A stretch of DNA of 46,622 nt from an uncultured Coriobacteriia bacterium (GCA_959608885.1 CAUHSG010000015.1:1-46622), one strand, 5' to 3'; positions 34,535 to 42,975 are shown, numbered from the stretch's first letter. The notes: generated by a model from the letters alone, not told the origin. Numbers and translations: made by a program.

Positions 34535-34683
34535 TTGTCCGATTACGAGCTTGCTCTCGCATTCGACCCGCCCCTCGCGTGATGCTGCTGCGGAACTCGC
34601 GTGCCTGCGGCACGCTCAGACAGTCCTCGCAAGACCGCATCACGCTCAATGCGGGTCTGCTCGAGATGCTCGTAATCGGACAA
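34535..34683. ncRNA. 149-nt nested inverted repeat, candidate structured RNA
   Basis: Outer arms TTGTCCGATTACGAGC (34535-34550) and GCTCGTAATCGGACAA (34668-34683) are perfectly complementary over 16 bp. Inside them are further paired blocks in register: TCTCG/CGAGA, ACCCGC/GCGGGT, and GCGTGATGC (34577-34585) with GCATCACGC (34637-34645). A terminal hairpin CGTGCC-TGC-GGCACG (34600-34614) lies near the tip. The symmetric internal loops suggest one long hairpin with a branched tip. It lies in the 290-bp gap between amtB and rsmJ, which holds no other gene. I do not recognise the RNA family; a repeat element is the alternative. Confidence 0.6.
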
Positions 34684-34723
34684 CCTTCTCAGTTGGTATT
34701 AGAAAGGCACGAGGGAAAGATGC

Positions 34724-35401
34724 ATGGACGCAGTCGGTGTCAATGAATTGGAGCGAGCTGGACTTGAGTTGAGGCGCGATGCGGATGGACTCGTGCTCGA
34801 AGGCGATGGCATGGTCTTACGTGCGAGCTTCGACGATATGAAGCATCGCTTGCTCCCCGGCAGGCTCAATCACGAGCTTCTCGTTCGCGCCTGCAAGGTC
34901 AAGGGCGTCTCGGCACCGGTGCTTGTCGATGCGACCGCCGGGCTTGGCCAGGACTCCCTCATGCTCGCCGCTGCTGGATTTACCGTCACGCTCTTCGAAT
35001 GCAATCCCGTCATCGCGCTTTTGCTCCGAGATGCCGTCGAACGTGCCTGTTTGGATTCCGATCTTGCCGAAGCCGCCAGCCGCATGTACGTCGTGGAGGG
35101 TGACAGCATTGCGGGGTTGCGCGATCTTCCTGCGGCGCCCGACGTCATCTATCTCGACCCGATGTTTCCCGGACGCACGAAAAGCGCGGCGGTGAAGAAG
35201 AAGTTCCAGCTCCTGCATCGACTCGAGGCGCCGTGCGAGGACGAAAAGGCGCTACTTGATGCCGCGCTCGGCGCTCGTCCGCGCAAAATCGTCATTAAGC
35301 GGCCGATCAAGGGGCCATATTTGGCCGGCGTGAAGCCTAGCTATGAGTTATGCGGCAAGGCGGTGCGCTACGATTGCCTCGTCATCGCGCGCGATTCTTG
35401 A
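34724..35401 (+). CDS. rsmJ: 16S rRNA (guanine-1516-N2)-methyltransferase
   Basis: 225 aa. The SAM-binding motif VDATAGLGQDSLMLAAAG, the catalytic-type motif YLDPMFPGRTKSA, and the block KKKFQLLHRLEAPCEDEKAL are those of RsmJ (YhiQ). It methylates G1516 of 16S rRNA. The N-terminus (about 20 residues before LVLEGDGM) is shorter than in enteric RsmJ. The start at ATG 34724 follows GAGGGAAAG. The family is mostly described from Gammaproteobacteria, so its occurrence here is mildly notable. Confidence 0.85.
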   Translation: MDAVGVNELERAGLELRRDADGLVLEGDGMVLRASFDDMKHRLLPGRLNHELLVRACKVKGVSAPVLVDATAGLGQDSLMLAAAGFTVTLFECNPVIALLLRDAVERACLDSDLAEAASRMYVVEGDSIAGLRDLPAAPDVIYLDPMFPGRTKSAAVKKKFQLLHRLEAPCEDEKALLDAALGARPRKIVIKRPIKGPYLAGVKPSYELCGKAVRYDCLVIARDS

Positions 35402-35462
35402 CGACTCGCGCGGAGAGCGAGAGTATAATTGCCACGTTTTGACACGCACGTGAGGAGTAGTA

Positions 35463-35822
35463 ATGAGCAGCGATTGCATTTTCTGCAAACTTGTCGCAGG
35501 AGAGGTTCCGTCCACCAAGGTGTACGAAGACGAATACGTGTACGCGTTCGACGATATCGAGCCCGAAGCTCCCGTTCACGTGCTCGTCGTTCCCAAGACG
35601 CACTACCATGAGCTTAACGACGAAGTGCCCGCAGAAGCTCTCGGTCATATCATGGCGGCAATTCCCAAGGTCGCCAAGATCAAGGGCGTTGACGAGTCGG
35701 GTTTCCGCTGCATTATCAACGTTGGCCCGGATTCTGCTCAGACCGTGCCGCATATGCACGTGCACGTCATCGGCGGTGCTAAGATGGGTCGCTCGACTTT
35801 CGAGGGTTCCTGGCGCGAATAG
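35463..35822 (+). CDS. HIT-family (HinT-like) nucleotide hydrolase
   Basis: 119 aa. The histidine triad is HMHVHVIGG near the C-terminus, and the N-terminal CIFCK with a later His gives the usual zinc-like site of the HINT branch. These proteins cleave adenosine phosphoramidates. It has GAGGAG upstream of ATG and a consensus -10 TATAAT at 35424-35429. The 228-bp gap after it (35823-36050) holds no gene I can support. Confidence 0.92.
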   Translation: MSSDCIFCKLVAGEVPSTKVYEDEYVYAFDDIEPEAPVHVLVVPKTHYHELNDEVPAEALGHIMAAIPKVAKIKGVDESGFRCIINVGPDSAQTVPHMHVHVIGGAKMGRSTFEGSWRE

Positions 35823-36050
35823 GCTCGCGAACGCAATCGAGTGCCTTTCGGTGGGGCACGTGGCCGCTTGGGTCGCGTGCCCCTTTGCATGCCCTCGCAT
35901 CTGCGTTATCATGCGCCAAGCATGCGAGCATGGTGGTGGCGACACCCGTACGCCTCGGGGCCGCACACGCATATGCCGTGCCCCATGTGCCATAGGGCAT
36001 CACGCTGCCTACGTACAGAGCTTGTATTCGAAGAGAAACGGGACTCGCAT

Positions 36051-36314
36051 ATGACGTACAAGGAAAAGCTCCAACAAGCCAACAGGGAGGCGCTCGCGGC
36101 CGTCATCGGCCTTGCTGCGACCATCGTCGTGTGGGCGCTGCTCGGATTCGGCGTCGCGCAGACGGGCATCGTCGTCTTCTCCACGCCGCTTTGGGTCATC
36201 ACCGGGTGTTTCGGCACCTTCGCGTTTGCCGTCGTCTTGTCGATCGTGATGGCGAAATTCGTCATGCACGACGTCGGCCTCGAAGATGACGAGGAGGACG
36301 ACAATGGAAGGTAA
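36051..36314 (+). CDS. YhdT-like DUF997 small membrane protein
   Basis: 87 aa with two membrane helices (about 18-38 and 45-67) and an acidic C-terminal tail (DVGLEDDEEDDNG). The opening (YKEKLQQANREALAA) and the position before a PanF-type symporter match the YhdT/DUF997 family, which is regularly encoded next to panF. It may be a small subunit of that transporter. It overlaps panF by 11 bp. Confidence 0.82.
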   Translation: MTYKEKLQQANREALAAVIGLAATIVVWALLGFGVAQTGIVVFSTPLWVITGCFGTFAFAVVLSIVMAKFVMHDVGLEDDEEDDNGR

Positions 36315-37806
36315 TCCGCTCACCCTCATTCCGGTTCTCATCTTCCTGCTTGTCACGTTCGCGGTCGTCATGAGCGTTGGCAGGTTCAGGGCATTGCAGG
36401 GCGGAAACTTTGTCTTCGAATACTTCATCGGAAACCGAAGCCTCGGTGGTTTCGTCCTTGCCATGACCACCATCGCAACGTACGGATCTGTTAGCTCCTT
36501 CGTCGGTGGCCCGGGTCAGGCCTGGTCCGTGGGTTGGGGCTGGGTGTACATGTCAGCCGTCCAGGTAACCGCGCTCTTCCTGCTTTTCGGCATCCTTGGC
36601 AAGAAGCTCGCCCTCATCAGTCGCAAGATCGGGGCTGTCACCATCATCGACGTGTTGCGCGCCCGCTACAAATCGGACGCGATCGCGAACATATCGGCCG
36701 TCATCATCCTCCTGTTCTTCATGGCGATGATGGTCGCCCAGTTCGTCGGCGGCGCCAAGCTCTTCGAGTCGGTTACGGGTTATAGCTATGTCATCGGCCT
36801 GCTGATCTTCGGTATCGTCGTCATCTCGTACACGACGGTTGGCGGTTTTTGCGGCGTGGCGATAACGGATGCCATCTGCGGCGTCATGATGATCGTCGGC
36901 ATCGTCATCCTCGCGGCGGGCATTCTCGTCGCCGGTGGCGGCTACGAGAACATCATGAACACGATCATGGCGGAGAATCCCGCGATGATGGACCCGTTCT
37001 CCGACGGGCATATGCCCATCGGCCTGTACGTGACGCAATGGCTGCTCGTGGGCGTGCTCACGTTCTGCCTGCCGCAATCCGTCGTGCGCTGCATGGGCTT
37101 CAGGGACGAGAAGGCCCTCAAGAACGCTATGGTCGTCGGTACGGTCATCATCGGCCTGATGATGATCTGCGTCACCTCGGTCGGCGTGCTTTCCAAGGGT
37201 GTGCTTCTCGGTTCGCTCGATGAGTACGGCAGCTCGGTGGATAACATCATTCCAATGGCGATCATGGACACCCTTCCCGCCTGGCTCGCCGGCATCGCGA
37301 TTGTGGGGCCGATTGCCGCATCGATTTCCACGGTATCCTCGTTGCTCATCAGTTCGTCCTCGTCCATCATCAAGGACATGTACATGCATTACAGCGAGAA
37401 GAGGGGTAAGTCGGTCGAGGATGCGCGTATCTCGAACCTCTCTCGTATCTTCACGTACGTCGTCGGCATCATCGTGCTCGTTATCGCCATAGCCCCGCCC
37501 GATGTCATTTGGAAGATCAACATGTTCGCCTTTGGTGGTCTCGAGACCGCGTTTTGCTGGGTGTTCGTCATGGGGCTGTTCTGGAAGAAAGCGCATGCAT
37601 GGGGCGCACTTGCTTCGATGTCCGGAGGTGTCCTGATCTATTGTCTGACGATGGCACTGGATTTCAAGCCCTTTGGCCTGCATCAGATCGTATTGGGTGC
37701 GAGCGTGTCGCTGCTGCTCATGCTCGTCTTCTCGTGGCTGGGCACGCGGCGTGATGCGCGGCGGGGTGTTGTCAATCAGCCCGATGGGGTTTTCTTCGTC
37801 GCCTAA
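36304..37806 (+). CDS. panF: Sodium/pantothenate symporter
   Basis: 500 aa with about 13 membrane helices. The start is ATG 36304, which has GAGGAGG upstream inside the yhdT coding sequence. Sodium:solute symporter marks include YFIGNRSLGGFVLAMTTIAT, SSFVGGPG, TVGGFCGVAITDA, and the PIAASISTVSSLLISSSSS stretch. It imports pantothenate for coenzyme A synthesis. Forms a two-gene operon with the DUF997 protein. The C-terminus (RRGVVNQPDGVFFVA) is short and probably cytoplasmic. Confidence 0.92.
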   Translation: MEGNPLTLIPVLIFLLVTFAVVMSVGRFRALQGGNFVFEYFIGNRSLGGFVLAMTTIATYGSVSSFVGGPGQAWSVGWGWVYMSAVQVTALFLLFGILGKKLALISRKIGAVTIIDVLRARYKSDAIANISAVIILLFFMAMMVAQFVGGAKLFESVTGYSYVIGLLIFGIVVISYTTVGGFCGVAITDAICGVMMIVGIVILAAGILVAGGGYENIMNTIMAENPAMMDPFSDGHMPIGLYVTQWLLVGVLTFCLPQSVVRCMGFRDEKALKNAMVVGTVIIGLMMICVTSVGVLSKGVLLGSLDEYGSSVDNIIPMAIMDTLPAWLAGIAIVGPIAASISTVSSLLISSSSSIIKDMYMHYSEKRGKSVEDARISNLSRIFTYVVGIIVLVIAIAPPDVIWKINMFAFGGLETAFCWVFVMGLFWKKAHAWGALASMSGGVLIYCLTMALDFKPFGLHQIVLGASVSLLLMLVFSWLGTRRDARRGVVNQPDGVFFVA

Positions 37807-37829
37807 GGGGCGCGTGGGCAATGCGTCTC

Positions 37830-37976
37830 GCCTCGACGGGGAACGCGGACAGCACGTCTTGCCTCGACGGGGAGCGCGGATAACGCGCCTCACCTCGATG
37901 GTCGCTCCCCGACAGCCCGCTTCGCGGTCCTTACGGCTCGCTCCCTTGAACCTCGGTTCGGCGCGCTATCCGCGCT
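37830..37976. repeat. Hairpin repeat element, copy 1
   Basis: A 68-bp core (37893-37960, starting CCTCGATGGTCGCTCCCC) recurs at 38840-38907 with two differences. It is enclosed by complementary arms AGCGCGGATAACGCGCC (37873-37889) and GGCGCGCTATCCGCGCT (37960-37976), 16 of 17 pairs. Just before the left arm is a partial tandem unit (GCCTCGACGGGGAACGCGGA, then a second copy about 33 bp on). The core has small hairpins of its own (GTCG/CGAC, CCGC/GCGG). It lies after panF and before the Trm9-like gene. Confidence 0.85.
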
Positions 37977-38036
37977 TATGTTTTATTCGGGCCCGTGCTT
38001 GTAGATAGACCTCAGTTCGACGTGCTGCCACGTTGT

Positions 38037-38795
38037 CTACAGGCGTCGAAGCACGAGGTAGCAGTTGAGGTTATCGTTGGGGCCGTCGGCGTTGAAGCGG
38101 TCGATGAGCTGCGCCTTGTCGGCTGCGTGAGTGACGAACGCGTCGATTTCGGCATCGGTAAAGCTGTGGCAGTAGCGCAGAGCGTCGGCTTCATCCTGCC
38201 ACCCGAGCAGCCAGTCGTCCTCGTCGAGTTGCAGGTCTGGATAGCGTTCGAGTGCGGTGGCGGTTGCCGTGTGCGCCTTGCGGGAAAGTCGTTCATCGTG
38301 TTCGAATTGCCAGAACGAAATGAGGACGTATCCTCCGGAAATAGTTTTATTAAGCATTATGTCTAAAAGTGTTCTTCTTGCATGAGTGCCCGGAATATGA
38401 TGCATGAGTCCGAAAGCGCAGGTCAGATTGCAAAGCGGCATGTCATTTAGGTGATTGGGAAATGTGCCGTTCCATAAAGTAGATATGATGTCTAAATTAA
38501 TAAAATGGACATTATGTTTATTTACTAGCAAAGCCTCGCAGGAATCGACCGCATATACGCGCAGATGCGCATGGGTCTGATTAGCAAGAAAGTCCTCGAA
38601 GCGCAACGTGCCGCAGCCGAGGTCGAGTACGGATAGCTCGGGCTTTACGAGCATGTCGGTAATTGCATCGATGCAATGCTGCCATCCGCGCCATGGACGT
38701 GTTCGCGTCTGCGCAAACGAAGTGGCGCATCGCGCATAGAAGTCGCTGGTGAGGGCGTTAAGCGTGCTTGCGGTTTTGATATCCATGGGCTGCAT
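38037..38795 (-). CDS. Trm9/ALKBH8-like class I SAM methyltransferase
   Basis: 252 aa. SAM motif I is VLDLGCGTLRFEDFL. The opening 'DFYARCATSFAQTRTRPW' resembles the start of yeast Trm9 (Y.....F.QTR.KPW). GLMHHIPGTHARR, GGYVLISFWQFE and the late LRYCHSFTDAEIDAF with a terminal NCYLVLRR follow the Trm9 order. Trm9 methylates the carboxymethyl group left by Elp3 on wobble uridine of tRNA. Its divergent neighbour is elp3, which supports a tRNA-U34 role; this is inference. G+C falls in its middle (near 38340-38530), with ATTA-rich codons. The start has no clear ribosome site; ATG 38786 is an alternative. Confidence 0.68.
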   Translation of the reverse strand: MQPMDIKTASTLNALTSDFYARCATSFAQTRTRPWRGWQHCIDAITDMLVKPELSVLDLGCGTLRFEDFLANQTHAHLRVYAVDSCEALLVNKHNVHFINLDIISTLWNGTFPNHLNDMPLCNLTCAFGLMHHIPGTHARRTLLDIMLNKTISGGYVLISFWQFEHDERLSRKAHTATATALERYPDLQLDEDDWLLGWQDEADALRYCHSFTDAEIDAFVTHAADKAQLIDRFNADGPNDNLNCYLVLRRL

Positions 38796-38817
38796 TGTAC
38801 GGCATTCCTTCGAGGCG

Positions 38818-38925
38818 AGCCCGCGAGCAGCATGCCTCGCCTCGATGGTCGCTCCCCGACAGCCCGCTTCGCGGTCCTTACGGCTCGCTCCCTTAAACCT
38901 CGGCTCGACGCACTGTCCGCGGGCT
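38818..38925. repeat. Hairpin repeat element, copy 2
   Basis: The core 38840-38907 is 66/68 identical to copy 1. The outer arms AGCCCGCG (38818-38825) and CGCGGGCT (38918-38925) differ in sequence from those of copy 1 but are again perfectly complementary. It fills the gap between the divergent Trm9-like and elp3 genes. Confidence 0.85.
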
Positions 38926-38950
38926 TTCGCTCGCGATAGAATCGTGCATC

Positions 38951-40759
38951 ATGTACGAAGTGCTCATCGACATACTCGACGCAGTGCGCGTTCACGGCCC
39001 GCTCGATGCCATCGAGCTCGGACAGATCCTCAATCGCCATAACAAGCGTGCGGCGACGCAAGAGCGCGCCTATTCCAAGAAGCGCGTGCTCCCGTATTAC
39101 CTCAAGCTCAGGGAGGAGGATCCGGCTGCCTGGAAGGCGCTTGGTATCGACGACGAGCTCGAGCGCCAGCTCTTCGCCACGCTTCGCATGAAGCCGCGTC
39201 GCACCGCAAGCGGCGTCGCCACCATCACGGTCATCACCAAGCCCGCGCCCTGCTCGGGTAACTGCCTGTATTGTCCCAATGACGTGCGCATGCCCAAGAG
39301 CTATCTGCATCGCGAACCGGCCTGTCAGCGGGCCGAGCGTAATCACTTCGACCCCTATCTGCAGGTTGCCTCGCGCTTACGGGCCCTCGAGCAGATGGGA
39401 CATGTCTGCGACAAGGTTGAGCTCATCATCCTCGGTGGCTCGTGGAGCGATTATCCGGCCGGCTACCAGATATGGTTCGTGAGCGAGCTGTTCCGCGCCC
39501 TCAACGAGGCACCCATCGAAACCGGTGCTCTCAAGGAGCGCAAGGCATGCTACCGGGAGGCGGGCATCGACGGACGTGACGAGGTGCTCGCCGAGCAGAC
39601 GCGCGATATCCAGGCTTCGGTCAATGACGGTACGCTTGACTTCAACAGTGCCGTACGACAGCTCTATGGTTCGGGAAGTGCCTGGGAGAGTACTGCCTCG
39701 TGGCAGACGGCGAGCATGGCCGAGCTTTCCGAGCGGCAGCGCATCAACGAGAAGGCCGCGCATCGTGTCGTCGGGTTGGTCGTGGAGACGCGCCCCGAGA
39801 CGCTCGATGCGCCGACGCTCGAACATCTGCGAGCGCTTGGGTGCACGAAGGTGCAGATTGGCGTGCAGAGCTTGCGCCCCGAGGTACTCGAGCTTAACGA
39901 GCGACACGCGAACGAAAACGACTTACGACAGGCCTTCGAGCTCCTACGCATCTTCGGTTTCAAGATCCACACGCATTTCATGGTGAACCTCCTGGGTTCC
40001 GACATTGCCGATGATGAGGCCGACTACGCGCGGTTCGTGAGCGAGGCCGCCTTCCAACCCGACGAGGTCAAGCTCTATCCGTGTGTCCTCGTCGAGGGAA
40101 CGGGGCTTGTCAGGAGATACGAGATGGGGGAGTGGCGACCCTATGCGGAAGAGGACCTCGTCGAGTTGCTGGCGCGTGATGTGCTTGTGACGCCTCCGTT
40201 CACGCGCGTCTCGCGCATGATTCGTGACATCTCCGCCGTCGATATCATGGCCGGCAGCAAGAAGACGAACCTGCGCCAGCTCGTCGAGGCAAGCGACACC
40301 TTGAAGGCCGGTGACGTGCGCGAGATTCGCTTTCGCGAAATTGCGGGCGAAGAGATCGACGTCTTATCTCTCGTGCTCGACACGGTTGCCTACGAGACCA
40401 CGAACACGACCGAGCACTTCTTGCAATGGGTCACGCCCGAGGGGAAGATCGCCGGTTTCCTGCGCCTGTCATTGCCGCATGAGGACTACTTGCATGCGCA
40501 TGCGGAAGAACTTCCCGACGAGCTCGGATGCGCGATGATTCGCGAGGTGCACGTCTACGGGCAGGTCGCGAACTTGCATCGCAGCGATGGGAGCGTGCAG
40601 CATCTTGGGCTCGGTAGAAAGCTGGTAGAGCGTGCCTGCGAGCTCGCGCGCGAGGTTGGCTTCGGGCGCATCAACGTCATCAGCTCGATCGGGACACGCG
40701 ACTACTATCGTAAGCTCGGCTTCGCGGATGGCACGCTGTACCAGACGCGGGAGCTCTAG
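38951..40759 (+). CDS. elp3: Elp3: tRNA uridine-34 radical SAM / GNAT enzyme
   Basis: 602 aa. The radical-SAM cluster motif is PAPCSGNCLYCPND (C101, C105, C108). Elp3-specific blocks are SYLHREPACQRAERNHFDPY and VELIILGGSWSDYP. Also present are VVETRPETLDAPTLEHLRAL and KVQIGVQS, the latter a late radical-SAM strand. The C-terminal GNAT acetyl-CoA domain (about 450-602) has REVHVYGQVANLH, GLGRKLVERA and YYRKLGF. The enzyme adds a carboxymethyl group to wobble uridine of tRNA. No other Elongator subunit is present, as in other bacterial and archaeal single-protein Elp3. A -10-like TAGAAT (38937-38942) lies only 8 nt before ATG, suggesting a leaderless mRNA. Its stop overlaps the murB stop by 2 bp. 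Confidence 0.94.
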   Translation: MYEVLIDILDAVRVHGPLDAIELGQILNRHNKRAATQERAYSKKRVLPYYLKLREEDPAAWKALGIDDELERQLFATLRMKPRRTASGVATITVITKPAPCSGNCLYCPNDVRMPKSYLHREPACQRAERNHFDPYLQVASRLRALEQMGHVCDKVELIILGGSWSDYPAGYQIWFVSELFRALNEAPIETGALKERKACYREAGIDGRDEVLAEQTRDIQASVNDGTLDFNSAVRQLYGSGSAWESTASWQTASMAELSERQRINEKAAHRVVGLVVETRPETLDAPTLEHLRALGCTKVQIGVQSLRPEVLELNERHANENDLRQAFELLRIFGFKIHTHFMVNLLGSDIADDEADYARFVSEAAFQPDEVKLYPCVLVEGTGLVRRYEMGEWRPYAEEDLVELLARDVLVTPPFTRVSRMIRDISAVDIMAGSKKTNLRQLVEASDTLKAGDVREIRFREIAGEEIDVLSLVLDTVAYETTNTTEHFLQWVTPEGKIAGFLRLSLPHEDYLHAHAEELPDELGCAMIREVHVYGQVANLHRSDGSVQHLGLGRKLVERACELAREVGFGRINVISSIGTRDYYRKLGFADGTLYQTREL

Positions 40760-41673
40760 TCGTCAAAGCCCCACATGCGGACTTCCGGCTCGAGCATAAC
40801 GCCCGAGTCGGCGAAGACGGCATCCTGTACGTCGGCGATGACCTGGCGTACGTCGCGGGCGCGTGCCGTTCCCATGTTCACGACGAACCCGCAATGCTTG
40901 GTGGAGACCTGCGCACCACCGCAGGTATGACCGCGCATGCCCGCATCGTCGATGAGTTTGCCGGCGTAGTGGCCGAGGGGCCGCTTGAATGTGGAGCCGG
41001 CGCTGCCCAGCTCGAGGGGCTGCTTGGCGGCTCGTTGTTCGGCAAGGTCGTCCATGCGTGCGCGAATCTGCTTGCCATCCCAGGGGACGAGCTGAAGCGT
41101 CGCCTCGAGGATGATGTAGCCCTCGTCCGACATCATGGAATGGCGATAGCGCCAATCCGCTTCGCTTGCGGGTACGGTGACGACCTCTCCAGTCGGCGTC
41201 AGGCAGGTTACCTCGACACAGACGTGCGCGAACTCGCCATCGTAGGCACCTGCGTTCATGATGGCCGCGCCGCCAATGGTTCCGGGAATGCCGCTGGCGA
41301 ATTCGTAACCGGAAAGCCCGGCTTCGCAGGCTGCCTCGGCGACTTGCTCGTTGGTCGCGCCGGCTTGCGCGATGATGCGCGTGTCCTCGACGCGGATGTC
41401 GGCAAAGTGCTCGCCCAGGCATATGCACACACCGTCCAGGCCCTCATCGGCGATGAGCAGGTCGCTGCCGCAGCCGATGACGTACCACGGAGCGTTTGCC
41501 TCGCGACACGCCTCGAGCACGGCGACGAGCTCGTCGAGCGATGCCACGGATGCGAAGAAGTCGACCGGGCCACCCACCTTGAAGGTCGTGTGGGCACTCA
41601 TCGGCTCGTTTGCGTGCAGGCGTTCCTCGTCAATCGCCTTGGCGAGCAGTTGGGCCAGTGCATCTGTGTTCAT
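40756..41673 (-). CDS. murB: UDP-N-acetylenolpyruvoylglucosamine reductase
   Basis: 305 aa from ATG 41673 (GAGGAA upstream). FAD-binding N-terminal domain with NEPMSAHTTFKVGGPVDFF and VIGCGSDLLI; GIPGTIGGAAIMNAGAYDGE is the FAD loop. YRHSMM, the catalytic-Ser region GSAGSTFKRP and the Glu in LEPEVRMWG complete the active site. It makes UDP-MurNAc for cell-wall synthesis. Convergent with elp3, with overlapping stops. Confidence 0.95.
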   Translation of the reverse strand: MNTDALAQLLAKAIDEERLHANEPMSAHTTFKVGGPVDFFASVASLDELVAVLEACREANAPWYVIGCGSDLLIADEGLDGVCICLGEHFADIRVEDTRIIAQAGATNEQVAEAACEAGLSGYEFASGIPGTIGGAAIMNAGAYDGEFAHVCVEVTCLTPTGEVVTVPASEADWRYRHSMMSDEGYIILEATLQLVPWDGKQIRARMDDLAEQRAAKQPLELGSAGSTFKRPLGHYAGKLIDDAGMRGHTCGGAQVSTKHCGFVVNMGTARARDVRQVIADVQDAVFADSGVMLEPEVRMWGFDD

Positions 41674-41783
41674 GGGATGTTCCTCATCATTGTCTGATTG
41701 CCTGTACGCATGATACCCGACAATGTCACACGCATGAGCTACAATACCCGCCCACAACGACAATTGAAGCGAAGGGGTTTTCG

Positions 41784-42887
41784 ATGATCGCAGAGTACAA
41801 GAACGACAAGGTCGCGCTTCTGAGCGCGCTCGAGCAGGCTGATGCCAACTTGCATGCCAACGTCGCCACCTACGCCGTCGTCGAGACCGAGGACCTTGCC
41901 GCTCCCTTCGAGATTTGCCTCGTGCACGAGCGTGGAGAGGAAAGCAACGCGGCGCGCCTGCTCAACGAGCGGCTTTTCGATCACGCCTTTCTCGATTTCG
42001 GGTACAAGGAGGTGCGTAGCGAGGATAACCTCGAGGGTGTCATCTACGCGCCCATCGAGGAGCTGTTTGGCAACAAGCCGTGCATTGGCGTAGCTCCGCG
42101 ATCGATGTTCGATGATGATCTGTCGCGCGTGCGCATGGCACGCGGGGCCGACGAAGATGAGATGGAGGAGACCGACGATGCGATGCGCTTTCTCCACTTC
42201 CTCAGGGCCGTCGATGGTCGCGTGATTGATGGTGCACCCGCTCGCGCGCTCGTCGCCGAGGATGTCGCACAGGTATGCGGCCTTCTCTTCAGGTACGCGA
42301 CGGGTGCTGGCGGTGATGCGCAGTGCGTCGTCGCCTTCCAGCGCACGCAGCGCATGTGGATTCAGCAGAAGTCGAGTTACCTGCTCTTCGACGGCGCGCA
42401 GGCCAGGCCGGAAGCCTTCTCGAGTCGTTCGCTCCGTGTGGGCACGACCTTCGACTTCGTGCTCTTCGGCGACAACGTGTTCTTCCGCAACTTGCGCGCG
42501 CTTGAGATACTGTTCAAGTTCAATCGACTCGTGAGCCAGCGCGCCAAGGACTACGCCGACACGCTCGATCCCATCGTCGCCGATTTCGAGAAGCTCGACG
42601 AGCGCATCGATGCGAGCAGGGGCGTGGCGAACAAGCTGCTCAAGATGCAGCGCGAAGGTTCGCCCGTTGCCGAGCTCTCGCCCGAGGAACTCGAGATGCG
42701 CGCCAATCGCATCGCGTATTACAGCCGCAAGCTCAAGTTCAACGAGGACGGCAAAATCATGCTCACCACCAATCGCGAGGTGAACGACTTCCTGCGCATG
42801 CTCAACGACGACTTCCTCGTCTCCCCGCTCACGCAGGCCGAATACGAGGCGCGCTCCAAGAAACCCCTCAAACGCGACGACGAATAA
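41784..42887 (+). CDS. KwaB-like (DUF4868) protein
   Basis: 367 aa from ATG 41784 (GAAGGGG upstream; -10-like TACAAT at 41737-41742). The second half fits the DUF4868 pattern: an antisense-strand-like 'FVLFGDNVFFRNLRALEILF' segment, a long helix (RAKDYADTLDPIVADFEKLD), LRMQ-type linker, then FNEDGKIMLTTNREVNDFL and RMLNDDFLVSPLTQAEYEAR. DUF4868 is the KwaB domain of the Kiwa anti-phage system. The usual membrane partner KwaA is not adjacent, so this is an orphan homologue among housekeeping genes. Its function is not known; a defence role is inference. Confidence 0.68.
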   Translation: MIAEYKNDKVALLSALEQADANLHANVATYAVVETEDLAAPFEICLVHERGEESNAARLLNERLFDHAFLDFGYKEVRSEDNLEGVIYAPIEELFGNKPCIGVAPRSMFDDDLSRVRMARGADEDEMEETDDAMRFLHFLRAVDGRVIDGAPARALVAEDVAQVCGLLFRYATGAGGDAQCVVAFQRTQRMWIQQKSSYLLFDGAQARPEAFSSRSLRVGTTFDFVLFGDNVFFRNLRALEILFKFNRLVSQRAKDYADTLDPIVADFEKLDERIDASRGVANKLLKMQREGSPVAELSPEELEMRANRIAYYSRKLKFNEDGKIMLTTNREVNDFLRMLNDDFLVSPLTQAEYEARSKKPLKRDDE

Positions 42888-42975
42888 TGAGACAAATGAC
42901 CTGTCCGCTTGTCTCATGACGGTTTGCGATTGTCATAAACCAGACGAAAGCGCCCCGGCGATATTTGTCTGGTTT
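42887..42975. terminator. Two consecutive hairpins between convergent genes
   Basis: ATGAGACAA (42887-42895) / TTGTCTCAT (42909-42917) and AAACCAGAC (42937-42945) / GTCTGGTTT (42967-42975), each a perfect 9-bp stem. They separate the KwaB-like gene from ilvE and probably terminate both. Neither has a long T-tract. Confidence 0.6.

Noticed and set aside
34535..34683. Identification of the long hairpin as 6S RNA or SRP RNA
   Set aside because: There is no large central bubble of 6S type and no conserved SRP apical loop; the element is too short and too evenly paired.
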